In this document: in pieces, positions 36,201 through 45,566 of the stretch | Layout: every line of letters starts with the position of its first letter | How positions within the stretch are numbered: position 1 is the stretch's first letter | Source: a virus | DNA length: 64,000 nucleotides | Virus record (IMG/VR): IMGVR_UViG_3300034190_001539 | Span: 1-64,000 of that record | Reading direction: 5' to 3' (one strand) | Program-made: the position numbers and the translations under genes | The notes under the pieces: model-generated | Told to the model about the DNA's origin: nothing | What the model saw: only the letters and a program-made list of their open reading frames with translations | The model's database searches: none

Positions 36201-39200
36201 GTACCACCAGTTCCACCAGTTGCTCCAGTAGCACCTGTTTGTCCAGTTCCACCAGTTCCACCAGTAGCGCCTTGCGTTCCAATTCCACCAGTTCCTCCAG
36301 TGCCTGTTCCGCCAGTACCACCAGTTGCTCCAGTAGCACCTGTTTGTCCAGTTCCACCAGTTCCTCCAGTAGCGCCTTGCGTTCCAATTCCACCTGTTCC
36401 ACCAGTACCAGTTCCACCAGTACCACCTGTGTGACCAGTTCCACCAGTTCCGCCTGTAGCACCTACTCCGCCAGTTCCGCCTGTAGCACCTACACCACCA
36501 GTTCCACCAGTACCAGTTCCGCCAGTTCCACCAGTAGCACCAGTTGCTCCAGTAGCGCCTGTTTGTCCAGTCCCACCAGTTCCGCCAGTTTGACCTGTAC
36601 CACCAGTTCCGCCTGTGCCAGTTCCACCAGTTCCGCCTGTAGCACCTGTTTGTCCAGTTCCACCAGTACCACCAGTTGCTGTACTAGCTGCTCCAGTTCC
36701 GCCAGTTCCACCAGTTCCAGTTCCGCCAGTTCCACCTGTGTGACCAGTTCCGCCAGTTCCGCCTGTAGCTCCTATACCACCAGTACCACCTGTTGCGCCT
36801 ACACCACCAGTTCCGCCTGTAGCACCTACACCGCCAGTTCCACCAGTAGCACCTGTTTGTCCAGTTCCGCCTGTTCCACCAGTAGCACCTGTTTGTCCAG
36901 TTCCACCAGTACCACCAGTTCCTACTGTATAATCTACTCCATCTATTTGTAACAATCCAAACGAACCAGTTGAGGTTGATGAACCACTTATTGCATGTTG
37001 TCCACCAGTATAAACTATTCCATCACCCGTACCATTGTTTGTAATTGTTATTGCACCATTATTACCATCTTGCCTTAGATGTATTAATTCATTGTCCATT
37101 GAAGCATTTTCAGCAATAACACTAACAAGTGGATTTGCGGTAGCTGCCGCATTTGAGTATATCTCTAATGCTTTATCACCCGAATTAGTCGTATCTATGT
37201 AAACAGCTGGTGTGTCATAATCATCATGGTCAATGTGTATTGCTGTTTTATTATCTGAATATATTGATAGTGCAGCAGTATTTTCAATGTTTGATGAGTG
37301 TCCACCAAAAATTGACATTTTTTGAAATACTTCAAGTTTGTCCTCTACACGAGCTTTACTTGATTCTAACCTACCAAACGAACCAGTTGATGTTACTGAG
37401 CCACTTATGTTTCCAAGAGGCAACTCCAAATTACCTTCTTTAGTTAGTATAAAAGTATCTTGCATACCACCATCATTTTGTGATATAACAAACGATACAC
37501 TTGTTTCATCAAATCTTACTTTATTTTCACCACCTAATTTTAATTGACCAGTGTTTACAACCTCAGTTGTCATCTGAGAGTTGTCTACTTTAAATTTATC
37601 GTTTCCACCATTTCTATAAACTAATTGGTCATTATCATAAACTAATGAACCATTAGCATCAAAAACATAACTAAAAGATGTACCCTCTGTCCTTCCAAAC
37701 GAACCAGTTGATTCAAATGAACCACTTAAAAAAGTTCCATCAATAGTAAAGTTAGATTCAGCAGTTCCTGAACCATCACCATCTGCAGTTAATATTCTGT
37801 TCTCTCCATCATTGGCGATTGCCATAAATCCACCAGTTCCGCCTGTTTGACCTGTGCCACCAGTTCCACCAGTAGCACCTGTTTGTCCAGTTCCGCCTGT
37901 TCCACCAGTAGCACCTATACCACCAGTTCCACCAGTTCCAGTTCCACCAGTTCCGCCAGTAGCACCAGTTGCTCCAGTCTGTCCAGTTCCTCCAGTTCCT
38001 CCAGTTTGACCTGTACCACCAGTTCCACCAGTTTCGCCTGTTCCTCCTGTACCACCAGTCGCTGTACTAGCTGCTCCAGTTCCACCTGTACCACCAGTAC
38101 CAGTTCCACCAGTACCACCTGTGTGACCAGTTCCACCAGTTCCGCCTGTTTGTCCAGTTCCTCCTGTTCCGCCAGTTTGACCTGTACCACCAGTTCCACC
38201 AGTGCCTGTTCCACCAGTACCACCAGTTGCTCCAGTAGCACCAGTTGCTCCAGTTTGTCCAGTTCCTCCTGTTCCGCCAGTTTGACCTGTACCACCAGTT
38301 CCACCAGTGCCTGTTCCACCAGTTCCACCAGTTCCGCCTGTAGCGCCTGTTTGTCCAGTTCCACCTGTTCCGCCTGTAGCGCCTTGCGCTCCAATTCCAC
38401 CAGTTCCTCCAGTACCTGTTCCACCAGTTCCACCAGTCGCTCCAGTTGCTCCAGTTTCACCTGTTTGACCAGTTCCGCCTGTTCCGCCTGTAACACCTAC
38501 TCCACCAGTACCACCAGTACCAGTTCCGCCAGTTCCACCAGTAGCGCCAGTCTGACCTGTACCACCAGTTCCGCCAGTTTGACCAGTTCCGCCTGTTCCA
38601 CCTGTTTCGCCTGTACCACCAGTTCCGCCTGTTGCTGTACTAGCTGCTCCAGTTCCACCTGTTCCACCAGTACCTGTTCCACCAGTACCACCAGTAGCAC
38701 CTGTTGCTCCAGTCTGTCCAGTTCCACCAGTTCCGCCTGTAGCGCCTTGCGCTCCAATTCCTCCAGTACCACCAGTTCCAGTTCCACCTGTTCCGCCTGT
38801 TTGACCAGTACCACCTGTTCCACCAGTAGCACCTATACCACCAGTTCCTCCTGTAGCACCTACTCCACCAGTACCGCCAGTTCCAGTTCCACCTGTTCCG
38901 CCAGTTTGACCTGTTCCACCAGTACCGCCAGTACCTGTTCCACCAGTTCCGCCTGTGCCTCCTGTTGCACCTGTTTCTCCAGTTCCTCCAGTACCCCCAG
39001 TAGCGGTAGACGCAGCGCCAGTTCCGCCTGTTCCACCAGTTCCAGTTCCTCCTGTTCCGCCTGTTTCTCCAGTTCCACCAGTTCCGCCTGTTTGTCCAGT
39101 TCCGCCAGTTCCCCCTGTAACACCTACTCCACCAGTACCACCAGTGCCTGTTCCACCAGTTCCACCAGTTCCGCCTGTTGCTCCAGTAGCACCTGTTTGT

Positions 39201-41392
39201 CCAGTTCCTCCTGTTCCACCAGTTTGTCCAGTTCCTCCTGTACCACCAGTTCCAGTTCCACCAGTTCCGCCAGTAGCACCAGTTGCTCCAGTTTGTCCAG
39301 TTCCGCCAGTTCCGCCTGTCTCTCCATTACCGCCAGTACCACCAGTTCCAGTACCACCAGTTCCACCAGTTTGACCTGTTCCGCCAGTACCACCAGTTCC
39401 CTGACCACCAGTTCCGCCTGTTCCACCTGTATCTCCTACACCACCAGTACCACCAGTTCCAGTACCACCAGTTCCACCAGTTGCTCCAGTTGCTCCAGTT
39501 TGACCTGTTCCACCAGTACCACCAGTTGCTGTGCTAGCTGCTCCAGTACCACCAGTTCCACCAGTGCCAGTTCCACCAGTTCCGCCAGTACCACCAGTTG
39601 TTCCATCACCGCCAGTTCCTCCTGTAGAACCTACACCACCAGTTCCGCCAGTAACTCCTATACCACCAGTTCCGCCAGTACCTGTTCCGCCTGTTCCGCC
39701 AGTAGCACCAGTAGCTCCTGTTTGACCAGTTCCACCAGTTCCACCAGTTTCACCTGTTCCGCCTGTTCCGCCTGTTACTCCATCTCCACCTGTTCCACCA
39801 GTAACACCTATACCACCAGTTCCACCTGTGCCAGTTCCACCAGTTCCGCCTGTTTGACCAGTTCCACCTGTTCCTCCAGTTCCTTGTCCACCAGTTCCAC
39901 CAGTTGCTCCAGTTTGTCCAGTTCCGCCAGTTCCACCAGTACCTGTACCACCAGTTCCACCTGTTGCACCTGCTCCACCAGTACCACCAGTTCCAGTTCC
40001 GCCAGTTCCGCCTGTCTGCCCAGTTCCGCCTGTTCCACCAGTTTGACCTGTACCACCAGTTCCGCCTGTTTCGCCTGTTCCACCAGTTCCACCTGTGCCA
40101 GTTCCACCAGTTCCGCCTGTTTGACCAGTTCCACCTGTTCCACCAGTAACACCTATACCACCAGTACCACCAGTTCCTTGACCACCAGTACCACCTGTGT
40201 GACCTGTTCCACCAGTTCCTCCAGTTCCAGTTCCGCCAGTTCCTCCAGTTTCGCCTGTAGCACCTGTTTGTCCAGTTGCTCCAGTAGCACCTGTTTGTCC
40301 AGTTCCACCAGTTCCGCCTGTTTGACCTGTGCCACCAGTACCGCCAGTTCCTTGTCCACCAGTTCCACCAGTTCCACCTGTAACACCTACACCACCAGTT
40401 CCACCTGTGCCAGTTCCGCCAGTTCCACCAGTAGCACCTACACCACCAGTTCCGCCTGTCTGCCCAGTACCACCAGTTCCGCCTGTTTCACCTGTTCCAC
40501 CAGTACCACCAGTTCCAGTTCCACCTGTTCCACCAGTTGCTCCAGTTGCTCCAGTTTGACCTGTACCGCCAGTTCCACCTGTCTGTCCAGTTCCACCAGT
40601 TCCGCCTGTAGCACCTACACCACCAGTTCCGCCAGTTCCAGTTCCGCCAGTTCCACCAGTAGCACCAGTTGCTCCAGTAGCGCCTGTTTGTCCAGTTCCA
40701 CCTGTTCCGCCTGTCTGTCCAGTTCCACCTGTACCACCAGTACCAGTTCCACCAGTACCACCTGTTCCGCCTGTTGCTCCAGTAGCACCTGTTTGCCCAG
40801 TTCCACCAGTTCCGCCTGTCTGTCCAGTTCCACCAGTACCACCAGTACCAGTTCCGCCTGTTCCACCTGTTCCACCAGTAGCACCTACACCACCTGTTCC
40901 GCCAGTTTCACCTGTTCCACCAGTACCACCAGTACCAGTTCCACCAGTTCCACCAGTTGCTCCAGTAGCACCTGTTTGTCCAGTTCCGCCTGTTCCACCA
41001 GTAGCACCTATACCACCAGTTCCACCAGTTCCAGTTCCACCAGTTCCACCTGTTCCGCCTGTTGCTCCATCACCACCAGTTCCGCCAGTAGCACCTTCAC
41101 CACCAGTTCCACCAGTAGCACCAGTAGCGCCAGTAGCGCCAGTAGCACCAGTTGCTCCAGTAGCTCCAGTTTGACCAGTTCCACCAGTTCCACCAGTTCC
41201 TACTGTATAATCTTCACCATTTATTTGTAAAACACCAAATGAACCAGTTGATATTGCTGAACCACTAATATTACCAGCTACTGATATATAACCAAAAGAA
41301 CCCGATGTTTCGGATGAACCACTAATATTACCTTTCTTAACGATAATATCGTGATTAAATACATTTTTACCTATGTATTTGGGATTAGACAT
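33278..41392 (-). CDS. Giant collagen-like fibre with S74 intramolecular chaperone (2704 aa)
   Basis: Domain order: residues 1-67, beta-type with SGSxxTSGSFG motifs; ~68-1187, Gly-X-Thr collagen-like repeat; ~1188-1489, beta-rich middle domain again carrying STGSFG motifs; ~1490-2319, second Gly-X-Thr repeat; ~2320-2590, beta-rich tip; 2591-2704, peptidase S74 chaperone ([12 protein letters not shown] with the Ser-Asp autocleavage pair, [15 protein letters not shown]) ending in a coiled coil. S74 domains trimerise fibres and then cut themselves off, so the mature protein should be a trimer. X is mostly Gly, Gln, Ala, Glu, Val or Ile and I see no Pro, Lys or Arg in the repeats. It is probably the long receptor-binding fibre. 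It lies next to the glycan cassette. Confidence 0.9.
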   Translation of the reverse strand: MSNPKYIGKNVFNHDIIVKKGNISGSSETSGSFGYISVAGNISGSAISTGSFGVLQINGEDYTVGTGGTGGTGQTGATGATGATGATGATGATGGTGGEGATGGTGGDGATGGTGGTGGTGTGGTGGIGATGGTGGTGQTGATGATGGTGGTGTGGTGGTGETGGTGGVGATGGTGGTGGTGTGGTGGTGQTGGTGGTGQTGATGATGGTGGTGGTGTGGTGGTGQTGGTGGTGQTGATGATGATGGTGGTGTGGTGGVGATGGTGGTGQTGGTGGTGQTGATGATGGTGGTGTGGTGGTGETGGTGGTGQTGGTGGVGATGGTGGTGTGGTGGVGVTGGTGGTGGQGTGGTGGTGQTGGTGGTGQTGATGATGQTGATGETGGTGGTGTGGTGGTGHTGGTGGQGTGGTGGIGVTGGTGGTGQTGGTGGTGTGGTGGTGETGGTGGTGQTGGTGGTGQTGGTGGTGTGGTGGAGATGGTGGTGTGGTGGTGQTGATGGTGGQGTGGTGGTGQTGGTGGTGTGGTGGIGVTGGTGGDGVTGGTGGTGETGGTGGTGQTGATGATGGTGGTGTGGTGGIGVTGGTGGVGSTGGTGGDGTTGGTGGTGGTGTGGTGGTGAASTATGGTGGTGQTGATGATGGTGGTGTGGTGGVGDTGGTGGTGGQGTGGTGGTGQTGGTGGTGTGGTGGNGETGGTGGTGQTGATGATGGTGGTGTGGTGGTGQTGGTGGTGQTGATGATGGTGGTGGTGTGGTGGVGVTGGTGGTGQTGGTGGTGETGGTGGTGTGGTGGTGAASTATGGTGGTGETGATGGTGGTGGTGTGGTGGTGQTGGTGGTGTGGTGGVGATGGTGGIGATGGTGGTGQTGGTGGTGTGGTGGIGAQGATGGTGGTGQTGATGATGGTGGTGTGGTGGTGAASTATGGTGGTGETGGTGGTGQTGGTGGTGQTGATGGTGGTGTGGTGGVGVTGGTGGTGQTGETGATGATGGTGGTGTGGTGGIGAQGATGGTGGTGQTGATGGTGGTGGTGTGGTGGTGQTGGTGGTGQTGATGATGATGGTGGTGTGGTGGTGQTGGTGGTGQTGGTGGTGHTGGTGGTGTGGTGGTGAASTATGGTGGTGETGGTGGTGQTGGTGGTGQTGATGATGGTGGTGTGGTGGIGATGGTGGTGQTGATGGTGGTGQTGGTGGFMAIANDGENRILTADGDGSGTAESNFTIDGTFLSGSFESTGSFGRTEGTSFSYVFDANGSLVYDNDQLVYRNGGNDKFKVDNSQMTTEVVNTGQLKLGGENKVRFDETSVSFVISQNDGGMQDTFILTKEGNLELPLGNISGSVTSTGSFGRLESSKARVEDKLEVFQKMSIFGGHSSNIENTAALSIYSDNKTAIHIDHDDYDTPAVYIDTTNSGDKALEIYSNAAATANPLVSVIAENASMDNELIHLRQDGNNGAITITNNGTGDGIVYTGGQHAISGSSTSTGSFGLLQIDGVDYTVGTGGTGGTGQTGATGGTGGTGQTGATGGTGGVGATGGTGGVGATGGTGGIGATGGTGGTGHTGGTGGTGTGGTGGTGAASTATGGTGGTGQTGATGGTGGTGTGGTGGTGQTGGTGGTGQTGATGATGATGGTGGTGTGGTGGVGATGGTGGVGATGGTGGTGHTGGTGGTGTGGTGGIGTQGATGGTGGTGQTGATGATGGTGGTGTGGTGGIGTQGATGGTGGTGQTGATGATGGTGGTGTGGTGGVGATGGTGGVGATGGTGGTGHTGGTGGTGTGGTGGIGAQGATGGTGGTGQTGATGGTGGTGGTGTGGTGGTGAQGATGGTGGTGGTGQTGATGGTGGTGTGGTGGIGAQGATGGTGGTGQTGATGGTGGTGGTGTGGTGGTGAASTATGGTGGTGQTGGTGGTGQTGGTGGTGQTGATGGTGGTGTGGTGGTGAQGATGGTGGTGGTGQTGATGGTGGTGTGGTGGIGAQGATGGTGGTGQTGGTGGTGGTGQTGATGGTGGTGGTGAASTATGGTGGTGGTGQTGGTGGTGTGGTGGTGQTGGTGGQGNTGGTGGTGHTGGTGGTGTGGTGGTGQTGGTGGVGATGGTGGTGGTGGTGGTGTGGTGGTGQTGATGATGHTGGTGGTGGTGGTGTGGTGGTGQTGATGATGATGGTGQTGGTGGIGAQGITGGTGGIGAQGITGGTGGTGTGGTGGTGQTGATGATGATGGTGHTGGTGGTGTGGTGGTGETGGTGGTGQTGATGGTGGTGGTGGTGTGGTGGTGATGGTGGTGGTGQTGATGGTGGTGTGGTGGTGATGGTGGTGAQGAQGATGGTGGNAGITSYTNQTNNRVITSVDSSTINAEANMTFDGTILSVSATNAELKIASSGHNAQNGGIHVNGQTMTIGDTQDSDAINNVTIKAIGERVHFAEDQSRFSGAPVEFGVDDTGIDVTFFGATSARKMIWDESQDHLKFYDNTKLVFGTGAAVASFDASLVWDGTDFILTGPLDITGDFSAATVATHHFQMKPWAASTARYLAFTTDDHNTTDYLMLYDTTDGHTFVSAKNGGTLFLNGGGNSTQRIAIYDGDSTARIDVTTTNFTVTGDVTAYYSDTRLKDRIKIGIDNPINKIKDIEVFTYKNNDLAKSFGFEHDDIQIGVSAQSVQKVLPEVVHIAPFDLDKDGNSKSGEDYLTVKYEKIVPLLIESIKDQQKQIDELRRELEALK
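34435..36925 (-). repeat. Second collagen-like (Gly-X-Thr)n tract, ~830 codons
   Basis: The tract is a 9-bp quasi-repeat (sense GGN NNN ACN) with frequent synonymous variation. It is broken by Gly-Thr dipeptides about every 30 residues and by three GAASTAT interruptions (near 35365, 35742 and 36679). Confidence 0.9.
37830..41190 (-). repeat. First collagen-like (Gly-X-Thr)n tract, ~1120 codons
   Basis: Same 9-bp quasi-repeat as the second tract, with Gly-Thr dipeptide interruptions in blocks of 29-35 residues and four GAASTAT interruptions (near 38059, 38634, 39003 and 39529). Long open frames on the plus strand here are shadows of this repeat. Confidence 0.9.
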
Positions 41393-41393
41393 A

Positions 41394-41717
41394 TTATGTC
41401 ATTTCCAATATACTTGCAAAGGCTTCTAAATCACCTGTAGCTGATGCAATTGCTTTCAATATATCACCAGCTTCTAAATTAATTGGTTTCTCTATTACCA
41501 AAGTTGAATCTGCTGGCACATCTACTGTTTTCATTATATGAAATGTAGTACCAGCGCTTGAATCTGTTACAGTAATATCTACTGTGGCATCGTTAGTTCC
41601 ATCTATATTGCTAATATAAATTGCGTGAATAATTCCAGTTGTATTTGCTGGAGCAGTATAAATAGTTGTAGCACTATCACCAATTGCTACGCCTGCATTT
41701 TTAAAAGTATTAGCCAT
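41394..41717 (-). CDS. Small beta-rich virion protein (107 aa)
   Basis: The sequence is a compact beta-sandwich-like protein: alternating hydrophobics, many Thr/Asp ([35 protein letters not shown]). It has no Cys and no signal peptide. Such proteins occur as head or fibre-associated components in marine phages. It lies between two fibre genes, two bases before the giant fibre ATG. Specific role unknown. Confidence 0.55.
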   Translation of the reverse strand: MANTFKNAGVAIGDSATTIYTAPANTTGIIHAIYISNIDGTNDATVDITVTDSSAGTTFHIMKTVDVPADSTLVIEKPINLEAGDILKAIASATGDLEAFASILEMT

Positions 41718-41719
41718 TA

Positions 41720-41965
41720 TTATCCTCCAAAGACTATAGCCATCGCCGTAGCGTGGTCAATTACAGATGAACCTTGTTCAAAGATTCTTCCCTCAGCATT
41801 AATGTCAGCACCAGCTTTTAGTGTTCCAAATGAACCTGTAGATGTAGAAGAACCAGACACCAAAGCAAAAGATCCAGTAGATGTAGAATCGCCTACAAAG
41901 CTACCTGAAATCGTAAATGAACCAGTCAGTTTTGGATTTAGTTGTTTACTTCGTTGTAAAGCCAT
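41720..41965 (-). CDS. Small fibre-segment protein with STGSFG repeats (81 aa)
   Basis: It carries [20 protein letters not shown], the same motif found at the N terminus and in the middle domain of the 2704-aa fibre, but without collagen repeat or chaperone. It may be a short fibre spacer or a fragment left by fibre-gene rearrangement. It overlaps the end of the zinc-finger gene by 20 bases. Confidence 0.55.
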   Translation of the reverse strand: MALQRSKQLNPKLTGSFTISGSFVGDSTSTGSFALVSGSSTSTGSFGTLKAGADINAEGRIFEQGSSVIDHATAMAIVFGG

Positions 41966-42221
41966 ATCTTTTCTCTTCTTTTACACTCTCCCAATGACTT
42001 TTCATTGAGCGAGAAATTCTTTTTTTATGCTCTAAAGACTTAGGTTGTTTCATTTTCTCTATAGTCTCTAAAGAAATCTTTCTGTCCATCTGTGCACAAG
42101 ATTTACATGCACTATTATTACCAACTGCTCTGTCAAAAGCATCTTTTCTTGAGTATGTCAGCATCTTTTTACAAGATGGACACTTTCTATTTTTTCTATC
42201 TTCCCAATGCCTTTTTCTCAT
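41946..42221 (-). CDS. Zinc-finger/NUMOD3-like DNA-binding protein (91 aa)
   Basis: A CPSC...CKSC four-cysteine finger (residues ~14-42) is followed by helical segments SLETIEKMKQPKSLEHKKRI and SRSMKSHWE, which resemble NUMOD3-type DNA-binding helices of phage homing endonucleases. No HNH or GIY-YIG catalytic core is present in the 91 residues, so it may be a remnant or a stand-alone DNA-binding module. It is inserted between the neck genes and the fibre genes. Confidence 0.6.
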   Translation of the reverse strand: MRKRHWEDRKNRKCPSCKKMLTYSRKDAFDRAVGNNSACKSCAQMDRKISLETIEKMKQPKSLEHKKRISRSMKSHWESVKEEKRYGFTTK

Positions 42222-42236
42222 AGTAATAAATATAAA
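42222..42236 (-). promoter_or_regulatory. AT-rich TATTTAT element, very close to the 91-aa gene
   Basis: Sense TTTATATTTATTACT ends directly at the ATG at 42221, so it is too close to serve that start in the usual way. It could serve the fibre genes downstream. Confidence 0.25.
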
Positions 42237-42259
42237 GAAATAGTAAAAGAAAGGTGGAA

Positions 42260-43801
42260 CTACGAATTAAATTTTCCTTGCGCTATTATTTCATCATCAT
42301 CTTCTAAATCATAACCTATACTGGTTGTATTAACTATTAGGTGAAATGTAGAGCCTGCTTGTTGTATCGTAAGAGCATCATGTTCCATATACTGACCATT
42401 TATAAAAAATACAAAGTCTTGTTCATTAGTGGCAGTAAGTCCAGTTGGAGCAGAAGCTGTTACAGCAGTAAAACTAGCAGTTGATGGTGCTGAAATAGAG
42501 TTAGCTTTTTTAACAAATTGTTTTCTCAAATAAGAGTTAGTATCACCTGTGGTTACTCCATCCACCGATAGAGATCCAGAAATATTTACACTACCTGTAA
42601 ATTGGTGCGTATCGTCTATTGTGTCACCAAATATAGTAGAACCACTTGATTGCATAACAGACATAGAAACAATGGATGATGATACTATATAATTTTCTGC
42701 AAAAATATCACCTTTAACAACCCAATCAGTATTTACTTCAGCTTTACCATCATCTCTTTGTTTTATTTCAAATGATGTTGCTCCAATATGAATTGCATTT
42801 GAAGCACTAACATTATTAAACTGAACTGTGCTTGTAGTTCCTACTTCTTGCCCAATAGAAAAGGTAAATTCTTTTTCCTGTGTTCCATCAAATTTTCCCT
42901 CACCGCCTATGCTGACTCCAGTTCCAGCTATTACCTGAAATGATTTATCCAAAGTACCACCAGCAGCACCTTGTTGTACGGATATTTTTACATCTTTAGT
43001 CTTACTGTCTCCAACTAAGTTGGTTAGATTTACACTTACATCATCTCCTATTAAAATTCTTTTTGGTGTTAGTGTTTTTTGAGTTGTAAGAACTCTATTA
43101 AATTCTTCAGGTATTAAATAACCATTTAAAGTAACTGAAAAGTTTGTTCTAATCAGTCTTTCAGAATTTACAGAAACTTCACTAGCATCTGTATAATTAT
43201 CTATTGTTGTTCTGAATTTAAATTTTCCATCTTCTCCCCAATAAGAACCCTCACTCCAAATAATCTTTTCTACAATCTTATTCATTTGTTCTGTGTAGGT
43301 TGTCCATATAACAAAATCATAAGTCACACTAACATAATCAGGCACACCTACTGTGTATAATTCATTAACTTTATTTAAACCTTGTTGTACGGAAAATTTA
43401 TCATAACGATTTTTTTCAGAATATTTTCTTTGGAATGTATAAAATAGTTTAGGGTCTTTAGGATCTAATTTATCAACAGACATATTAGTATCTTTTTCAA
43501 TAGATGTTCTTTTAAAAGCAATTAATGGTATTATTAATTGTTTTTTATTATCTACTAAATAACCATTTTTTTGTACCATAGCCCATCTTTCAGGATTAGA
43601 ATACATAAGAGGAACTTTAATAGATTCTCCATTTTCCTCAACCATTGGTTGGATTGTATTATTAAAGTAAAACATAATAGCTGCATCAATATCCATCAAC
43701 CCAACTGATATTTGTTTTACTGTATCGTCATCTCTCGACCTTAATCTACCACGATTTAATTTTTTCCTAGCAGAGCGAGGTATTGGTTTTTCACGAGCCA
43801 T
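42260..43801 (-). CDS. gp15-like tail completion protein with fibre-like C-terminal extension (513 aa)
   Basis: Residues ~30-240 resemble T4 gp15-type sheath terminators: IDAAIMFYFNNTIQPMVEEN, IKVPLMYSNPERWAMVQ, a YDFVIWTTYTEQMNKIVEKI helix and SVTLNGYLIPEEF. T4 gp15 is only 272 aa. Here about 250 further residues form Ser/Thr-rich beta sequence (DTHQFTGSVNISGSLSVDG) like the fibre proteins. It is the third gene of the neck block, after gp13- and gp14-like genes, with the start overlapping the upstream stop. The extension suggests an exposed appendage on the neck. The gp15 assignment is moderate. Confidence 0.6.
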   Translation of the reverse strand: MAREKPIPRSARKKLNRGRLRSRDDDTVKQISVGLMDIDAAIMFYFNNTIQPMVEENGESIKVPLMYSNPERWAMVQKNGYLVDNKKQLIIPLIAFKRTSIEKDTNMSVDKLDPKDPKLFYTFQRKYSEKNRYDKFSVQQGLNKVNELYTVGVPDYVSVTYDFVIWTTYTEQMNKIVEKIIWSEGSYWGEDGKFKFRTTIDNYTDASEVSVNSERLIRTNFSVTLNGYLIPEEFNRVLTTQKTLTPKRILIGDDVSVNLTNLVGDSKTKDVKISVQQGAAGGTLDKSFQVIAGTGVSIGGEGKFDGTQEKEFTFSIGQEVGTTSTVQFNNVSASNAIHIGATSFEIKQRDDGKAEVNTDWVVKGDIFAENYIVSSSIVSMSVMQSSGSTIFGDTIDDTHQFTGSVNISGSLSVDGVTTGDTNSYLRKQFVKKANSISAPSTASFTAVTASAPTGLTATNEQDFVFFINGQYMEHDALTIQQAGSTFHLIVNTTSIGYDLEDDDEIIAQGKFNS

Positions 43802-44289
43802 TAAATACTCCTAATTCTTTCTATCTGTATAGAACTCTTTCTGATTAAGAAAGTGTTTGCTATAACCGAATAGTTTTGGTCAAATTGTCCACCTATTAAC
43901 TGATTCTCATTTATAGTACCAACCTCAAAATACCCATAGTTCCAATCTATTAAATCGCCTATCTCTAATACCATTGAAGCATCTATAAAAGATTGTCGTA
44001 AGAATGAAAATGTTGCTGTCTGTCCAGCATCAGGTCCAAATTCTTCTTGATTAAAATCAAAATCTTCAGCATCTATTAATGCATTCATTTGTACACCATT
44101 CTTATATACCTTCTTACCACCAGCAGCTTCACCATACATATTGGTTACAGACTCCTGAAGTGATGGTTTGTATACAATACATTCTTGATTTATAATACCA
44201 TCTTTGTTATTCTGTTTATCCCCAACCAACTCACGTGTAACTCTTGTAATTAAGTTCACATCAGATTGAGGTAAAAATCTACCAGCCAT
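43801..44289 (-). CDS. Neck/head-closure protein, gp14-like (162 aa)
   Basis: The segments ESVTNMYGEAAGGKKVYKNG and VQMNALIDAEDFDF and the C-terminal IRKSSIQIERI fit the gp14-type neck component of marine T4-like phages. T4 gp14 is longer (256 aa), so the match is partial. The position between gp13-like and gp15-like genes is the expected one. The gene starts four bases downstream of gp13 and shares its last base with the next ATG. Confidence 0.55.
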   Translation of the reverse strand: MAGRFLPQSDVNLITRVTRELVGDKQNNKDGIINQECIVYKPSLQESVTNMYGEAAGGKKVYKNGVQMNALIDAEDFDFNQEEFGPDAGQTATFSFLRQSFIDASMVLEIGDLIDWNYGYFEVGTINENQLIGGQFDQNYSVIANTFLIRKSSIQIERIRSI

Positions 44290-44293
44290 ATGA

Positions 44294-45460
44294 TTATCCT
44301 ATATATATTGGATAAGGAACTTTAGCCAACTTTTCTTGTAGATATTCAGCTTCATCTTTATCAGCTTCTAAAAGAGCTTTTCTACTTGTTTGGTCTAACA
44401 TTTCCCTAAGTTGAGTTACTAATATCTCCTTTTCAGTAGACGCCTCTGTTCGTAAGGTGTCTCCATCTAATGTTGTTTCAGCACCAGGTATTGGAAGTGA
44501 AGCATATTTACTTCTTATTGTTCCCAATAATTCTTTACAAAGAGCTAATCCATATTTCTTAATCCACTGTTTACCAACTTCGTTAATATTCGCAAAAGTC
44601 ATATTGTCAAAAGGAGCGTTTGAAAAATCTGTTATTACACCATCCGATTTTCCTTGCAGTGTATTATTTCTATCTTGCTTTACCAAATATCTAAAATGAA
44701 GTTTATATTCGCTTGTAGGATTTGGAAAAATTCTAAGTTTATTATTAACCAATTCAAATGAGTAAGCAGATTTTCTTATCTGGTCATTGAACTCAATAGC
44801 TTGAACCTTTAATAAATCAGCATACATCGGCATCATCATAAACTGAACGGCTGGTGAGTTGTTGCCCCAACCAAAAGAATCTAACATATTGTAACTACCA
44901 TCACCTGTACCAGCATAAGGATCGAAATATCTAGTAACTGCCGGAGAAGCCTCATAAAATACTTTTCTAATCTCTATGGCATTACCACTTTCAGATGGTT
45001 GTGCCCAAAGAGCGTCTAAATCATAAACTTGCGAACCACTTGATACTGCTATAGAACCACTTTTAAAATCTACTGTACCACCGACACCTGCTTCTGTTCC
45101 GTATTGTTCAGCTAACTGAATACTTCTACCAATAGTGGGTGTTAGTTTTCTGTGTGTTAAATCTGTTTTTGTAGCACCAGAGCCTGTATTTTGTCCTTGT
45201 AGTGCCAACATATTATCCCTAATATTAAACTGATTTACTTGCGCACTGTATTCTGTGATAGCTTCTTCATAACAAGCATAAAATTGTTCTTTCTGTAATT
45301 CAACTGCTATTATGGGAAAGCCTAATCTTTTAGCTGCCCAATCTGAAAATTTATCCACATTATGATTACTAGATCCCGAAAAGTCTGTATCTGTATCGTA
45401 AAATCCATATGGAGTATCACCAGTTGAAAATGAACTACTACCTGGCCAAATTGCTTCCAT
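44294..45460 (-). CDS. Neck protein gp13-like (388 aa)
   Basis: The N-terminal DKFSDWAAKRLGFPIIAVEL, followed by YACYEEAITEYSAQVNQF, is the gp13-type opening. The middle and end (LRIFPNPTSEYKLHFRYL, KKYGLALCKELLGTIRSKYA) also fit. T4 gp13 is 309 aa, so this is somewhat longer, with Gly/Ser-rich inserts. It seals the DNA-filled head and forms the platform for the tail together with gp14. It is the first gene after the capsid terminator and has its own promoter-like element. Confidence 0.75.
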   Translation of the reverse strand: MEAIWPGSSSFSTGDTPYGFYDTDTDFSGSSNHNVDKFSDWAAKRLGFPIIAVELQKEQFYACYEEAITEYSAQVNQFNIRDNMLALQGQNTGSGATKTDLTHRKLTPTIGRSIQLAEQYGTEAGVGGTVDFKSGSIAVSSGSQVYDLDALWAQPSESGNAIEIRKVFYEASPAVTRYFDPYAGTGDGSYNMLDSFGWGNNSPAVQFMMMPMYADLLKVQAIEFNDQIRKSAYSFELVNNKLRIFPNPTSEYKLHFRYLVKQDRNNTLQGKSDGVITDFSNAPFDNMTFANINEVGKQWIKKYGLALCKELLGTIRSKYASLPIPGAETTLDGDTLRTEASTEKEILVTQLREMLDQTSRKALLEADKDEAEYLQEKLAKVPYPIYIG

Positions 45461-45490
45461 TATATTCTCCTAAAAAAAGGTGTATTTATT

Positions 45491-45505
45491 CATTAATAAA
45501 TATAC
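45491..45505 (-). promoter_or_regulatory. AT-rich TATTTAT element upstream of the neck operon
   Basis: Sense GTATATTTATTAATG lies 31-45 bases before the gp13-like ATG and directly after the capsid terminator. Confidence 0.45.
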
Positions 45506-45512
45506 AAGGCAC

Positions 45513-45545
45513 AAAAAAAGGGTGAGAAATCTCCCACCCTTTTTA
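45513..45545 (-). terminator. Rho-independent terminator after the major capsid gene
   Basis: Sense strand AAAAAGGGTG and CACCCTTTTTTT form the stem, with a small internal bulge and an AGATTTCT-type loop, followed by T. It starts ~20 bases after the gp23 stop. Confidence 0.85.
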
Positions 45546-45566
45546 AGTAGATTAATTGATATTCAA

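Noticed and set aside
34435-41190. Possible CRISPR array or satellite DNA
   Set aside because: Repeats are in frame, degenerate at synonymous positions, without unique spacers.
34429-41193. Leu/Val/Glu-rich minus-strand open frames inside the fibre gene
   Set aside because: They are out-of-frame readings of the same 9-bp repeat.
34466-41230. Very long plus-strand open frames (828 and 1127 codons) rich in Ser, Cys and Thr
   Set aside because: They are the complement of the GGN-NNN-ACN repeat, have no ribosome site and oppose every other gene.
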